DNA from: Nitrososphaerota archaeon | GTDB taxonomy: Archaea > Thermoproteota > Nitrososphaeria > Nitrososphaerales > UBA57 | NCBI GenBank assembly: GCA_016180375.1 | Contig: JACPBJ010000004.1 | Coordinates: forward strand, 1-9,699 | Reading direction: 5' to 3' | Length of the DNA: 9,699 nt | Shown: piece by piece, positions 1-5,592 of the stretch | Numbering within the stretch: the stretch's first letter is position 1 | Layout of the letters: each line of letters starts with the position of its first letter | The notes under the pieces: generated by a model | Told to the model about the DNA's origin: nothing | Seen by the model: only the letters and a program-made list of their open reading frames with translations | Database searches by the model: none | Translations under genes and position numbers: made by a program

Positions 1-1
1 T

Positions 2-130
2 CTAGTCGCAAAAAGGTCTATTTTCATAACAGACAAAGATGGTATTGTAAGGTTCAAGTGGGTAACCGACGATCCTGGGATTGAACCAAATTACGAGGAG
101 ATAAGCAAGGCTCTTGCAAGCATCAAGTAG
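2..130 (+). CDS. Peroxiredoxin, C-terminal end (partial)
   Basis: Only the last 42 codons lie in the window, ending with TAG at 128-130. The translation contains KRSIFITDKDGIVRFKW, followed by VTDDPG and a final acidic/basic helix (YEEISKALASIK). This is the usual C-terminal end of the AhpC/TSA-Bcp peroxiredoxin family: a core strand carrying 'vFviDkdGivry', then a closing helix. These enzymes reduce hydrogen peroxide and organic hydroperoxides in the cytoplasm. The peroxidatic cysteine would lie upstream of the window, so the subclass cannot be judged. The gene ends tail to tail with the small membrane-protein gene on the other strand, overlapping it by 8 bases. Confidence 0.8.
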   Translation, partial: LVAKRSIFITDKDGIVRFKWVTDDPGIEPNYEEISKALASIK

Positions 131-380
131 TCTTGTAGACTTTGCGTTTCATGTAAAGCATTGTGAGCTGCCATAGTGTAAATATCCAGAGTAGAACGAG
201 AACCCCTGAAATAACCACTTTTACGGCTGATGTTATTATGATGCCTTCCCTTCCCGGCAAAATCTCTGGAAGAGGTACTATAACTGTAAAGATCAGATAT
301 GCCTCTGCAATTACTAGGATAAGGGCAATTGTCATTATTCCCATGATTGGGTAGATCGTCTTCATCAGAAATGCAACCAT
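123..380 (-). CDS. Small two-helix membrane protein, unknown function
   Basis: I do not recognise the family. The 85 residues form two long hydrophobic segments (about 8-34 and 47-75) joined by a short loop with PLPEILPGREG, and end in a basic tail (MKRKVYKTT). This fits a two-pass membrane protein with its basic C-terminus in the cytoplasm. The gene follows the GlcNAc-1-P transferase in the same direction. From the first ATG (380) the two overlap by 16 bases. The alternative ATG at 365 (residue 6) forms a TGATG overlap with the upstream stop, which suggests translational coupling. No clear ribosome-binding site separates the two choices. Coupling hints at work with the glycosyl-lipid enzyme, but this is only context. 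Confidence 0.6.
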   Translation of the reverse strand: MVAFLMKTIYPIMGIMTIALILVIAEAYLIFTVIVPLPEILPGREGIIITSAVKVVISGVLVLLWIFTLWQLTMLYMKRKVYKTT

Positions 381-1366
381 GTTAGCGCAGCTACTATGGC
401 TGCCAAAAGTGAGGAGAACGCTGTGAGTATCAGGATGTTGTTGACGATTTCTTTCTCTCCAAGAGGCCTATCAGCCACGATAAGCCTGACAAGCGTAATA
501 GGAGCCTTCGGGTTCCTTTCTGCAACCAATCTCCCATCATCCAGTACAACGGTAGGTCTGACCCTGATCTTCCTGTGCTCGGTAAATCTTCTAACGCTTG
601 AGAGGTAGAAGAATGAGTTCATGACTGCTGGCAGGATTGCAATTACACCTACTAACTCGACTCCCCCTACTATTGTGATAGCACCGTACATCGCTCCCAA
701 GGCAAGCGTGCCTGAATCGCCCGGGAAGATCTTAGATGGAAACCTATGATGGATGAAAAAGCCAGCTGCCGTTGAAACTAGGATTATCGCTGCGGTGGCA
801 AGAATGAATTGCTCCTTGAGAAGCAAGGCGAAAACAACTGGTAGAGTTGCTATCATGACGAAGCCACTCACGGCACCGTTCAAAACGTCGATCGTATTCA
901 CGGTATTTGCTGTGACCGCTACAGCAAAAAGAACCAGAATTGGATAAATTAAGAAAATTCTTGCAGCCCCAAATATCGGGAATGTAAAGTACGGAGAATA
1001 CGTCCCAAGCAGGAGTATTGGAATGCTTCCAAATATCATCAGCAGAGGCTTTAATATTCCTGAGAGCGTTCTCAGATCATCAATTATTCCAACTATAAAG
1101 CCTACTACCGTAGCTCCTGCTATTGCAAGTACCCCATTGTCGGATGAAATTGCAAAGATTACAATTTCTGAGACTAGCAGGCCGATTATTATTGCGGGGC
1201 CTCCGGGTCTTGGGACGTTTGGCTTGTCGGGTTTGTGATAATCCATTACTACCCAGCCCTTCTTCGTTAGTGTTTTGATGAGGTAACGAGTGGAAAGATA
1301 GGTAAGCAGGAGCGGGAGAACTGCAGCCATTGTAATAAGTAGAATGGAATCTTGTAGGACTGTCAT
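365..1366 (-). CDS. MraY/WecA/Alg7-family GlcNAc-1-phosphate transferase
   Basis: This is a polytopic membrane enzyme of 333 residues in glycosyltransferase family 4. The family transfers a UDP-linked amino-sugar 1-phosphate to a polyprenyl or dolichyl phosphate, the first step of lipid-linked glycan assembly. In archaea this is the AglH/Alg7-type step of N-glycosylation. Visible signatures are PNVPRPGG (about 50-56), the acidic GIIDDL (D96-D97) that binds Mg-substrate, NTVNTIDVLNG (N154 to G164, with D160), FPGDSG (D217) and the basic cytoplasmic loop RRFTEHRKIRVRPT (about 259-271). About ten hydrophobic segments alternate with these loops. The length is normal for the family. The archaeal setting favours a dolichol pathway over peptidoglycan, but the exact sugar cannot be read from sequence. 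The ATG at 1366 is preceded by GGTTGAAAG. A TATA-like TTATATA lies about 40 bases upstream. Confidence 0.85.
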   Translation of the reverse strand: MTVLQDSILLITMAAVLPLLLTYLSTRYLIKTLTKKGWVVMDYHKPDKPNVPRPGGPAIIIGLLVSEIVIFAISSDNGVLAIAGATVVGFIVGIIDDLRTLSGILKPLLMIFGSIPILLLGTYSPYFTFPIFGAARIFLIYPILVLFAVAVTANTVNTIDVLNGAVSGFVMIATLPVVFALLLKEQFILATAAIILVSTAAGFFIHHRFPSKIFPGDSGTLALGAMYGAITIVGGVELVGVIAILPAVMNSFFYLSSVRRFTEHRKIRVRPTVVLDDGRLVAERNPKAPITLVRLIVADRPLGEKEIVNNILILTAFSSLLAAIVAALTWLHF

Positions 1367-1401
1367 CTTTCAACCCGCGCCTGCAATTTCTCGCTGACTT
1401 G

Positions 1402-1408
1402 TTATATA
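1402..1408 (-). promoter_or_regulatory. TATA-like box before the GlcNAc-1-P transferase gene
   Basis: TTATATA lies 36-42 bases before the minus-strand ATG at 1366, in the short gap shared with the divergent tRNA gene. The spacing fits an archaeal box A with a short leader. A matching BRE was not evident. Confidence 0.4.
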
Positions 1409-1413
1409 GACGA

Positions 1414-1421
1414 TTTTTATA
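1414..1421 (+). promoter_or_regulatory. TATA-like box before tRNA-Pro
   Basis: TTTTTATA is centred about 29 bases before the first base of the mature tRNA at 1447, the distance expected for box A of an archaeal tRNA gene with a very short 5' leader. A second AT-rich run, TTTTAAA near 1430, is too close to the tRNA to serve. Confidence 0.45.
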
Positions 1422-1446
1422 GTGTTGCCTTTTAAACCGATTTTGC

Positions 1447-1525
1447 GGGGTCGTCGGCTAGTCTGGTCTAGGCTTTATGGCTTGGGCCCATAAGATCGAG
1501 GGTTCAAATCCCTCCGACCCCACCA
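1447..1525 (+). tRNA. tRNA-Pro (anticodon UGG), CCA encoded
   Basis: A full cloverleaf folds. The acceptor stem is GGGGTCG with CGACCCC. The D arm is GGCT with GGCT (including G-U pairs) around an 11-base loop with GG. The anticodon stem is TATGG with CCATA, closing the seven-base loop CTTGGGC. The variable loop is AGATC. The T stem is GAGGG with CCCTC around TTCAAAT. The discriminator A1522 is followed by an encoded CCA. The anticodon TGG sits after T33 and before G37, the base expected in proline tRNAs. No intron is present. The 3' part of this gene (1468-1512) is repeated almost perfectly at 2312-2355, which makes the gene a likely integration target. Confidence 0.93.
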
Positions 1526-1573
1526 TTCGAATTTAGCTGCGTCATTATGTCAAGCAAAAGGAAAGCATATTAA

Positions 1574-1999
1574 TCATTCAAGAAGTTTGACAGGGTAACC
1601 TTTTGGCGACAGCCTAGCAAATTGGCTTGTACGATCCGCTGTAATGCATTGGACTTCCTCAATCTTAGCAAGGGCAACAGGCACAGCATCATAGAACGTT
1701 ACATTGCAATCGAAGGCGATTTCAGCTGATTCTTTTACTAGTTTTGCATTCAGACTCTTCGCATCTAATTTAAGGTTCAGCAGATGCTCTACGCTACTCT
1801 TAACATCACTAGATGTAAAAGCAGGGTTGTACCTTAAAGCGTTTGCCACTTCATAGAATACTAGTTCAGAAACAGCTATCGACAAAGAGCCTTTGATAAA
1901 AGAATCCAGATAGGAAATCGACTTTTCTGAACCATCTTCTGTTGTGAACCATTTAACTATAACAGACGAATCAAGAACTACCTTGTCATATCGCGCCAC
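1574..1999 (-). CDS. vapC: VapC-type toxin, PIN-domain ribonuclease
   Basis: The 141-residue protein is a single PIN domain. The metal-binding acidic residues are in place: D10 in VVLDSSVIVKWF, E50 in FYEVANALR, D104 in TFYDAVPVALA and D122 in CITADRTSQFA. VapC proteins are Mg-dependent endoribonucleases that cut tRNA, rRNA or mRNA when released from their antitoxin. The start is GTG at 1999; no in-frame ATG lies nearby. It overlaps the end of the antitoxin gene by 22 bases, so the two are translationally linked, the usual VapBC arrangement. All catalytic residues are present and the frame is clean, so the toxin looks functional. The RNA target cannot be told from sequence. Confidence 0.9.
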   Translation of the reverse strand: MARYDKVVLDSSVIVKWFTTEDGSEKSISYLDSFIKGSLSIAVSELVFYEVANALRYNPAFTSSDVKSSVEHLLNLKLDAKSLNAKLVKESAEIAFDCNVTFYDAVPVALAKIEEVQCITADRTSQFARLSPKGYPVKLLE

Positions 2000-2199
2000 T
2001 TTCTAATTTCCTCGCTTCCACTCCACTTTGTCTTGCTCTTTCTCCTGATTTCTTTGATGGCCTGAGTAGCCTTCTTTCTCCTCTCCATTTCGATCTTCTC
2101 CTCAAAGGCAGCTCTTGCGACTTCGCTCCAGTTGACACCTTTTAGTTCCTTCATTGTCTTTTTAAGAGCCTTGTCAACAGTTATAGTGATATTACTCAT
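1978..2199 (-). CDS. vapB: VapB-type antitoxin, ribbon-helix-helix
   Basis: The 73-residue product opens with a short beta strand (NITITVDKAL) followed by two helices (KTMKELK and NWSEVARAAFEEKI), the ribbon-helix-helix pattern that dimerises on operator DNA. The second half is highly charged (RRKKATQAIKEIRRKSKTKW) and ends in a segment expected to wrap the toxin's active site. It lies directly upstream of vapC and overlaps it by 22 bases. Paired inverted repeats around its promoter fit the autoregulation known for VapB families. ATG at 2199 is chosen because it lies 5-7 bases after the start of transcription expected from the TATA-like box, implying a nearly leaderless message. Confidence 0.85.
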   Translation of the reverse strand: MSNITITVDKALKKTMKELKGVNWSEVARAAFEEKIEMERRKKATQAIKEIRRKSKTKWSGSEEIRKWRDMTR

Positions 2200-2202
2200 A
2201 TT

Positions 2203-2250
2203 ATTACATGTGTAATGAACATGTGTATGATATAAGTGTTATACACACAT
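2203..2250 (-). promoter_or_regulatory. vapBC promoter and candidate VapB operator
   Basis: The minus strand carries a TATA-like CTTATATCA (about 2229-2237). ATTACA-TG-TGTAAT (2203-2216) forms a 14-base inverted repeat over the expected transcription start. TGTGTAT (2222-2228) and ATACACA (2241-2247) form a second inverted repeat that flanks the TATA box. ACATGTGTA is also directly repeated at 2206-2214 and 2219-2227, a 13-base step. Such paired half-sites suit cooperative binding of ribbon-helix-helix dimers that would shut off the promoter when bound. Confidence 0.55.
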
Positions 2251-2281
2251 TGCGTATTCTATCCATTACTTAGTCGTACGC

Positions 2282-2311
2282 CTATCCGTACATACCCTTC
2301 AAATAAGGATG
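2282..2311 (-). pseudogene. C-terminal remnant of a homologue of the 169-residue gene at 5593-6102
   Basis: The minus strand reads HPYLKGMYG and TAG, against YPHFKTMYG and TAG at the end of the hypothetical gene at 5593-6102. The 34 bases at 2280-2313 match 5591-5624 at 27 positions without gaps, and the codon frame and stop agree. Upstream in this frame the sequence runs straight into the tRNA-Pro fragment, where CTA at 2312-2314 gives an in-frame stop. So only the tail of a once larger gene survives, cut at the tRNA junction. A chance match is possible given the short length, but ungapped agreement ending at the same stop codon argues for common descent. Confidence 0.5.
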
Positions 2312-2370
2312 CTAGGCTTTATGGTTGGGCCCATAAGATCGAGGGTTCAAATCCCACCGGGCCCGCTCCA
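2312..2370 (+). pseudogene. 3' fragment of tRNA-Pro (candidate attachment-site copy)
   Basis: Bases 2312-2355 match 1468-1512 of the intact tRNA-Pro except for one lost C in the anticodon loop, which leaves six bases instead of seven. The 5' acceptor strand and most of the D arm are missing; the preceding DNA shows no partner for the 3' end. In the T stem the pairing partner of the second base is mutated (CCCAC for CCCTC). Beyond 2355 the sequence diverges but still resembles an acceptor end, with the palindrome CGGGCCCG (2358-2365) and a final CTCCA. It cannot be a working tRNA. Confidence 0.8.
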
Positions 2371-2386
2371 GAAACTGGGTCAGGTA

Positions 2387-2587
2387 CTAATTTCCCACAA
2401 CCACCTTACCGCTAGGAAGCACGCCTACGAACTTCCAACCGTTTGCGATGAGCTGTTCTGCCTCATCTGCTGTTACTACCTTCTGCTTGGGCTGGTTATC
2501 AGCCTATCCGACTCTGCGTTGAGCTATAGGGACTGTCCCAATCTTTCCGGCCTGAGTTGGGGAAATCTTTAACAGTGCATATTGCAT
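2387..2587 (-). pseudogene. Small gene interrupted by an in-frame TAG; possible integrase tail or short unknown protein
   Basis: Starting at ATG 2587, with GGAG eight bases upstream, 27 codons run to TAG (2504-2506). The same frame then stays open for 38 more codons to TAG at 2387-2389. The second part contains DEAEQLIANGWKFVGVLP followed by SGKVVVGN, which looks like a genuine folded tail. Its pattern (acidic helix, LIxxGWxFV, LPxGKVVV) recalls the short C-terminal extensions of some archaeal tyrosine recombinases, but this is pattern memory and not a search result. The gene begins 24 bases after the CorC-type gene ends, in the same direction, and stops next to the tRNA fragment. It may be a nonsense-mutated small gene, a decayed element gene, or a readthrough case. 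Confidence 0.45.
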
Positions 2588-2611
2588 CTGCTTCTCCGAG
2601 GTTTTAAATCC

Positions 2612-3847
2612 CTATTTCTTCTTGACTCGCACTTTTACTACAGTATTGTCTTTTACCTCCTCAACATAGAGCAAAACATCATTCACTTCGGCTTCGTCGC
2701 CTATCTTTGGGAGATCCTTTAGAACATGATGGAGTAGACCATTCATAGTAGAGCTCCCAGTAACCTTAGGCAGATCTACATTAAGAAATCTCTCAACGTC
2801 CTCTATCTCAGTATCCCCATGAACCAGTATCGTGTTTCTGTCTATTCTCCTTATCAGTTTGGGAGATACTTCGACCTCGTCCACTATTTCTCCCACGATT
2901 TCCTCAACCAAATCCTCCAGCGTAAGTAAGCCCTCAACTCCTCCGAACTCATCAACAACTATAGCCATATGTGCCTTTTTGGATTGCAACTCTCTAAGTA
3001 GGTTTCCGACAGCCTCTGTTTTAGAGACGAAGAGCGGTGTCATAGCTACTTCCATTACGTTTAGCTTCCCTTTACGGTTTCGATAAACTGTTAATAAATC
3101 CTTAAGGTATGCGATACCAACCACTTTATCTTTAGAGCCATCGATTATAGGCGCTCTAGAGTATTTGCTCTTAATTAATTCATTTGTTGCATCTTTTATA
3201 GACATCTTAGAATCGAGGACGAACATCCTGACTCTAGGAGTCATAACCTCTCTGGCAGTTATGTCACCGGACTTTAAAGCACCTTTGATGAATTCCATTT
3301 CATGCTTTTCTATGACTCGCTGTTCGGCGCCTACTTCAATCATTATCTTGAGCTCCTCTTCAGTCACTAGTGGTGTCTGCCCTGTGCTCGACCTTGTAAA
3401 GGCAGATGTAAGTTTCTCAAAAGGAATTACAAGAGGAATAAGTATGTAACTGAGAAGTTCTATTGGCCTAGCGACCAAAAGGGAGATCTTTTCATTATGA
3501 GCAGTTGCGTAAGACTTGGGAGTAATCTCTCCAAACACAAGGATAGCAAGGGTAAGCGCTCCTGTTGCTATCCCAAGCCCTACAGAACCAAAGACTTCAG
3601 TAGATATCAATGTGCCCAATGCCGCAGCTCCAATATTAACCGAGTTATTCCCAATAAGTATAGTTATTAGAAATCGTTTAGGATTCTGTTTGAGTCTGTA
3701 AAGAGCATTAGCGCCCTTCTTTCTATCTTCAACCAGTGTCCTAACCTTTATCTCCGTAGTCGAAATCACGGCCGTTTCACTTGCTGAAAAGAACGCTGAA
3801 AGCCCTATCAGAGTAACCAACACTACTATCTGAACTGGGTCGACCAT
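2612..3847 (-). CDS. CNNM/CorC-family membrane protein with CBS pair
   Basis: The 411 residues have the three-part layout of the CorC/CNNM (HlyC) family. An N-terminal DUF21 membrane domain comes first, with SASETA (21-26), GNNSVNI (66-72) and FGEITPK (105-111), all typical of the ion-conducting core. A CBS pair covers about 195-320, with MTPRVRMF, YSRAPIID, VVDEFGGVEGLLTLEDLVEEIVG. The C-terminal CorC/HlyC domain covers about 325-405. Family members export or regulate Mg and sometimes Co at the cell membrane, with CBS domains sensing nucleotides. Length is usual. ATG 3847 has GAGG six bases upstream, and a TATA-like run lies near 3880-3890. Ion preference is inferred from the family only. 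Confidence 0.88.
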   Translation of the reverse strand: MVDPVQIVVLVTLIGLSAFFSASETAVISTTEIKVRTLVEDRKKGANALYRLKQNPKRFLITILIGNNSVNIGAAALGTLISTEVFGSVGLGIATGALTLAILVFGEITPKSYATAHNEKISLLVARPIELLSYILIPLVIPFEKLTSAFTRSSTGQTPLVTEEELKIMIEVGAEQRVIEKHEMEFIKGALKSGDITAREVMTPRVRMFVLDSKMSIKDATNELIKSKYSRAPIIDGSKDKVVGIAYLKDLLTVYRNRKGKLNVMEVAMTPLFVSKTEAVGNLLRELQSKKAHMAIVVDEFGGVEGLLTLEDLVEEIVGEIVDEVEVSPKLIRRIDRNTILVHGDTEIEDVERFLNVDLPKVTGSSTMNGLLHHVLKDLPKIGDEAEVNDVLLYVEEVKDNTVVKVRVKKK

Positions 3848-3913
3848 TAATTTCCTCGAATCATAATATGTTCGCCTGATTAAAGTTTAAGCCGGTGAAT
3901 ATGTTTTACCATA

Positions 3914-3997
3914 TCATACTATGCTTAAGCTTGAGAGCTCGATCAGATTTCTTCTCAAAGGTGAATAAATCAGGTATTCAAATCTCACTGTGTCCAT
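3914..3997 (-). other. Short open frame in the gap after the truncated ATPase (possible permease N-terminal remnant)
   Basis: The 179-base gap 3848-4026 has no complete gene. Its one protein-like stretch is this 27-codon frame, which contains RFEYLIYSPLRRNLIEL. An 'EYLxYSxxRR' opening resembles the first cytoplasmic segment of MacB/FtsX-type permeases, but the following TM helix is not preserved. It may be junk from the same rearrangement that truncated the ATPase gene. Support is weak. Confidence 0.15.
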
Positions 3998-4026
3998 TGA
4001 TTTCGTAAACCTCGTACAATATTACC

Positions 4027-4257
4027 CTATTCGTCATGAAATTCCTTATTAAATAGATAATGGATTTCATCAAGCATACTAGGGCCTGAGAAACATATAC
4101 CGTTTCCTGGACAGAAGAAAAATTCGCCATCAAAGATTTTGAGACTCGCGCCATTTAGTGCAGCCGTGGCGACTCCATCACCTGAGTAGATTCTTACGAG
4201 ATCCTTCGTTTCTACTACGGCTTTTCTATCGTCTGCGATTGCCAATGGTTGCACCAT
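4027..4257 (-). pseudogene. Truncated ABC-transporter ATPase (MacB/LolD-like), lacks Walker A
   Basis: The first 46 residues read as the start of a MacB/LolD-type ATPase: AVVETKDLVRIYSGDG, then VATAALNGASLKIFDGEF. In intact members the next residues are the strand and P-loop (about 'vaimGpSGsGKST'). Here the frame instead runs FFFCPGNGICFSGPSML and stops at residue 76, with no Walker A, signature, Walker B or H-loop. Homology thus breaks at about position 4120. Full family length is about 220-240. The ATG lies 10 bases after the permease stop, the standard permease-ATPase operon layout. The rest was probably deleted. The short product cannot bind ATP in the normal way. Confidence 0.8.
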
Positions 4258-4267
4258 GCAAATCTTC

Positions 4268-5539
4268 TTACTCTTTCCTTAGAGCTTCGACAGGCGTAAG
4301 TCTGGATGCTTTCCAAGCTGGCAATATTCCTGCCAAAGCCGATACACCAATTGCCAAGAGAAAGGCTCCCAAGAAGAGCTCTGGTGTAATCGCTGGTGTG
4401 ATGCTCGCAGCCGGGGCTGCTGCTCCTGCTCCCGGAGGTCTCGGCCCACCACCAGGACCACCAACAGGCCCACCAAATCTTAACCCGCCCGCGAATAGAG
4501 TGCTGGCAACGAAGTAGGATATTAGCGATCCCATTGATGCTCCTACCAAGCCGCCGATAATCCCTGTGCTTATGGCTTCAGCAAGAAAGATGAACATTAT
4601 TCCTCTCTTTGAAGTTCCAAGGGCCTTCAGAATGCCTATCTCCCTGACTCTTTCGTTAACTGATGTGAACATAGTGGTCATTATGCCTGTGAAAGCGACT
4701 ACTACAGAGACCGCTGCCACAGAGCCAAGTAGATTTGTTACGCCAGCTGTAACGGATTGGACTGTGGATAATATCGAAGAGACTGTAATAGTCCTAACAT
4801 CATTCCCATAAAGTCCATTTATTTGTTCAACTATATTGGTGACATCATCGGGAGTCTTCGCGACAAGATAAATTCCAGCGTAGTTTGTCGTGCGCGAGAA
4901 AAGCCTTCCAGAAGCTAATGTCACGAAAATGGTATCATCGGGATTTAGGAATAGTCCCTGACCAAATTGATCTAGAACGGCTTTTATCGCCAATGACCTT
5001 GTCTGTGTAGTAACTTGTCTCTGGACATTTGTCTGGTATGAAAAGGAGATTATCTGATTCAGGTTAAGCTCAGGAGATACGCCTCCGGGAGGGTGCGCTA
5101 TGTTATAACCTACGGCAGCTGCTGTATATTCTCCATCATTTGGGAGAGATCCCTGATTTATTTTTATCCCGGGAAATAATTCCTGCAACTGATTTGTTTC
5201 GATTGCGATTATTGAGGCTTGCGAGGTCTGACTAACGCTTCTTACAGTCGCCTGAATGCGGAAGAATGGAAGGGCAAGTTTCACTCCGTCCAGCTTGGAC
5301 AAAATCACTTGATCATCGACTTGTAGCGTGACTCCTCTACCAGCCGGTGTGACCAGAATTGTGCCTGTTCCAAGCTTGTTAAACTGCGAGGTTGCTTGGT
5401 TGGCAAACCCTCCTGTAGCTGCCACGAGAGCAGTTATTGTTGCTGGGCCCATGGCGATCCCGATTATGGTTAGTATCGCTCTGAGCTTTCTATTCTTCAA
5501 AGCGTTGATGCCGAACTTCATTACGTCTGTTAGTCTCAA
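4268..5539 (-). CDS. MacB/FtsX-type ABC transporter permease
   Basis: The 423-residue protein has one N-terminal TM segment (about 21-43, after KFGINALKNRKLRA). A large extracytoplasmic MacB-core domain covers about 45-260, and a C-terminal FtsX domain has three TM segments (about 262-290, 315-345, 388-408). The characteristic NERVREIGILKALGTSKRGI and the terminal PAWKASRLTPVEALRKE are present. Such permeases use the ATPase mechanically to move lipids, peptides or drugs, or to extract lipoproteins. A Gly/Pro/Ala-rich stretch (about 351-378) enlarges the loop before the last TM. The start is TTG at 5539, chosen because GGTGAT, a perfect anti-16S match, lies three bases upstream; an in-frame ATG exists at residue 7. 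Its downstream ATPase partner is truncated. Confidence 0.85.
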   Translation of the reverse strand: MRLTDVMKFGINALKNRKLRAILTIIGIAMGPATITALVAATGGFANQATSQFNKLGTGTILVTPAGRGVTLQVDDQVILSKLDGVKLALPFFRIQATVRSVSQTSQASIIAIETNQLQELFPGIKINQGSLPNDGEYTAAAVGYNIAHPPGGVSPELNLNQIISFSYQTNVQRQVTTQTRSLAIKAVLDQFGQGLFLNPDDTIFVTLASGRLFSRTTNYAGIYLVAKTPDDVTNIVEQINGLYGNDVRTITVSSILSTVQSVTAGVTNLLGSVAAVSVVVAFTGIMTTMFTSVNERVREIGILKALGTSKRGIMFIFLAEAISTGIIGGLVGASMGSLISYFVASTLFAGGLRFGGPVGGPGGGPRPPGAGAAAPAASITPAITPELFLGAFLLAIGVSALAGILPAWKASRLTPVEALRKE

Positions 5540-5592
5540 AATATCACCAAACTAGACTTGGTCGCCTTTCCATGATCGCAGCATTGTGTAGC

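Larger units (their letters stand above)
1468..2355. mobile_element. Candidate tRNA-bracketed islet carrying vapBC
   Basis: Direct copies of the 3' part of tRNA-Pro lie at 1468-1512 and 2312-2355. They differ by one missing base in 45. The left copy belongs to an intact tRNA and the right copy is a fragment without the 5' half, in the same orientation. This is the geometry left when an element integrates into a tRNA gene and restores it at one end. The enclosed DNA holds only vapBC and a nine-codon gene remnant; no complete integrase is present. It may be a shrunken integrated element, or the right copy may have arisen by an unrelated duplication. The repeat and its order are seen; the integration history is inferred. 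Confidence 0.45.

Noticed and set aside
1080..1373. Minus-strand open frame of 97 codons overlapping the GlcNAc-1-P transferase
   Set aside because: It is another frame of the clearly homologous transferase gene and has no protein-like features.
2312..2370. A second functional tRNA, or the 3' half of a split tRNA
   Set aside because: The anticodon loop has only six bases, the T stem has a mismatch and no 5' strand pairs with the acceptor end. Homology starts in the D arm rather than at a splice junction, and no bulge-helix-bulge motif is evident.
2504..2506. TAG read as pyrrolysine
   Set aside because: No Pyl machinery or insertion context is visible in this window, and the gene sits in a decayed patch; a nonsense mutation is simpler.
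2309..2572. Plus-strand open frame of 87 codons
   Set aside because: Its beginning is a translation of the tRNA fragment (the T arm gives RSRVQIPPGP, a familiar artefact), and the rest is antisense to the interrupted small gene.
3900..4009. Plus-strand 35-codon frame starting ATG TTT TAC
   Set aside because: It has no ribosome-binding site or recognisable features, and it lies opposite another weak frame in a debris-like gap.
4158..4517. Plus-strand open frame of 119 codons rich in proline
   Set aside because: It is antisense to the permease and ATPase start; the proline richness mirrors the Gly/Pro-rich insert on the coding strand.
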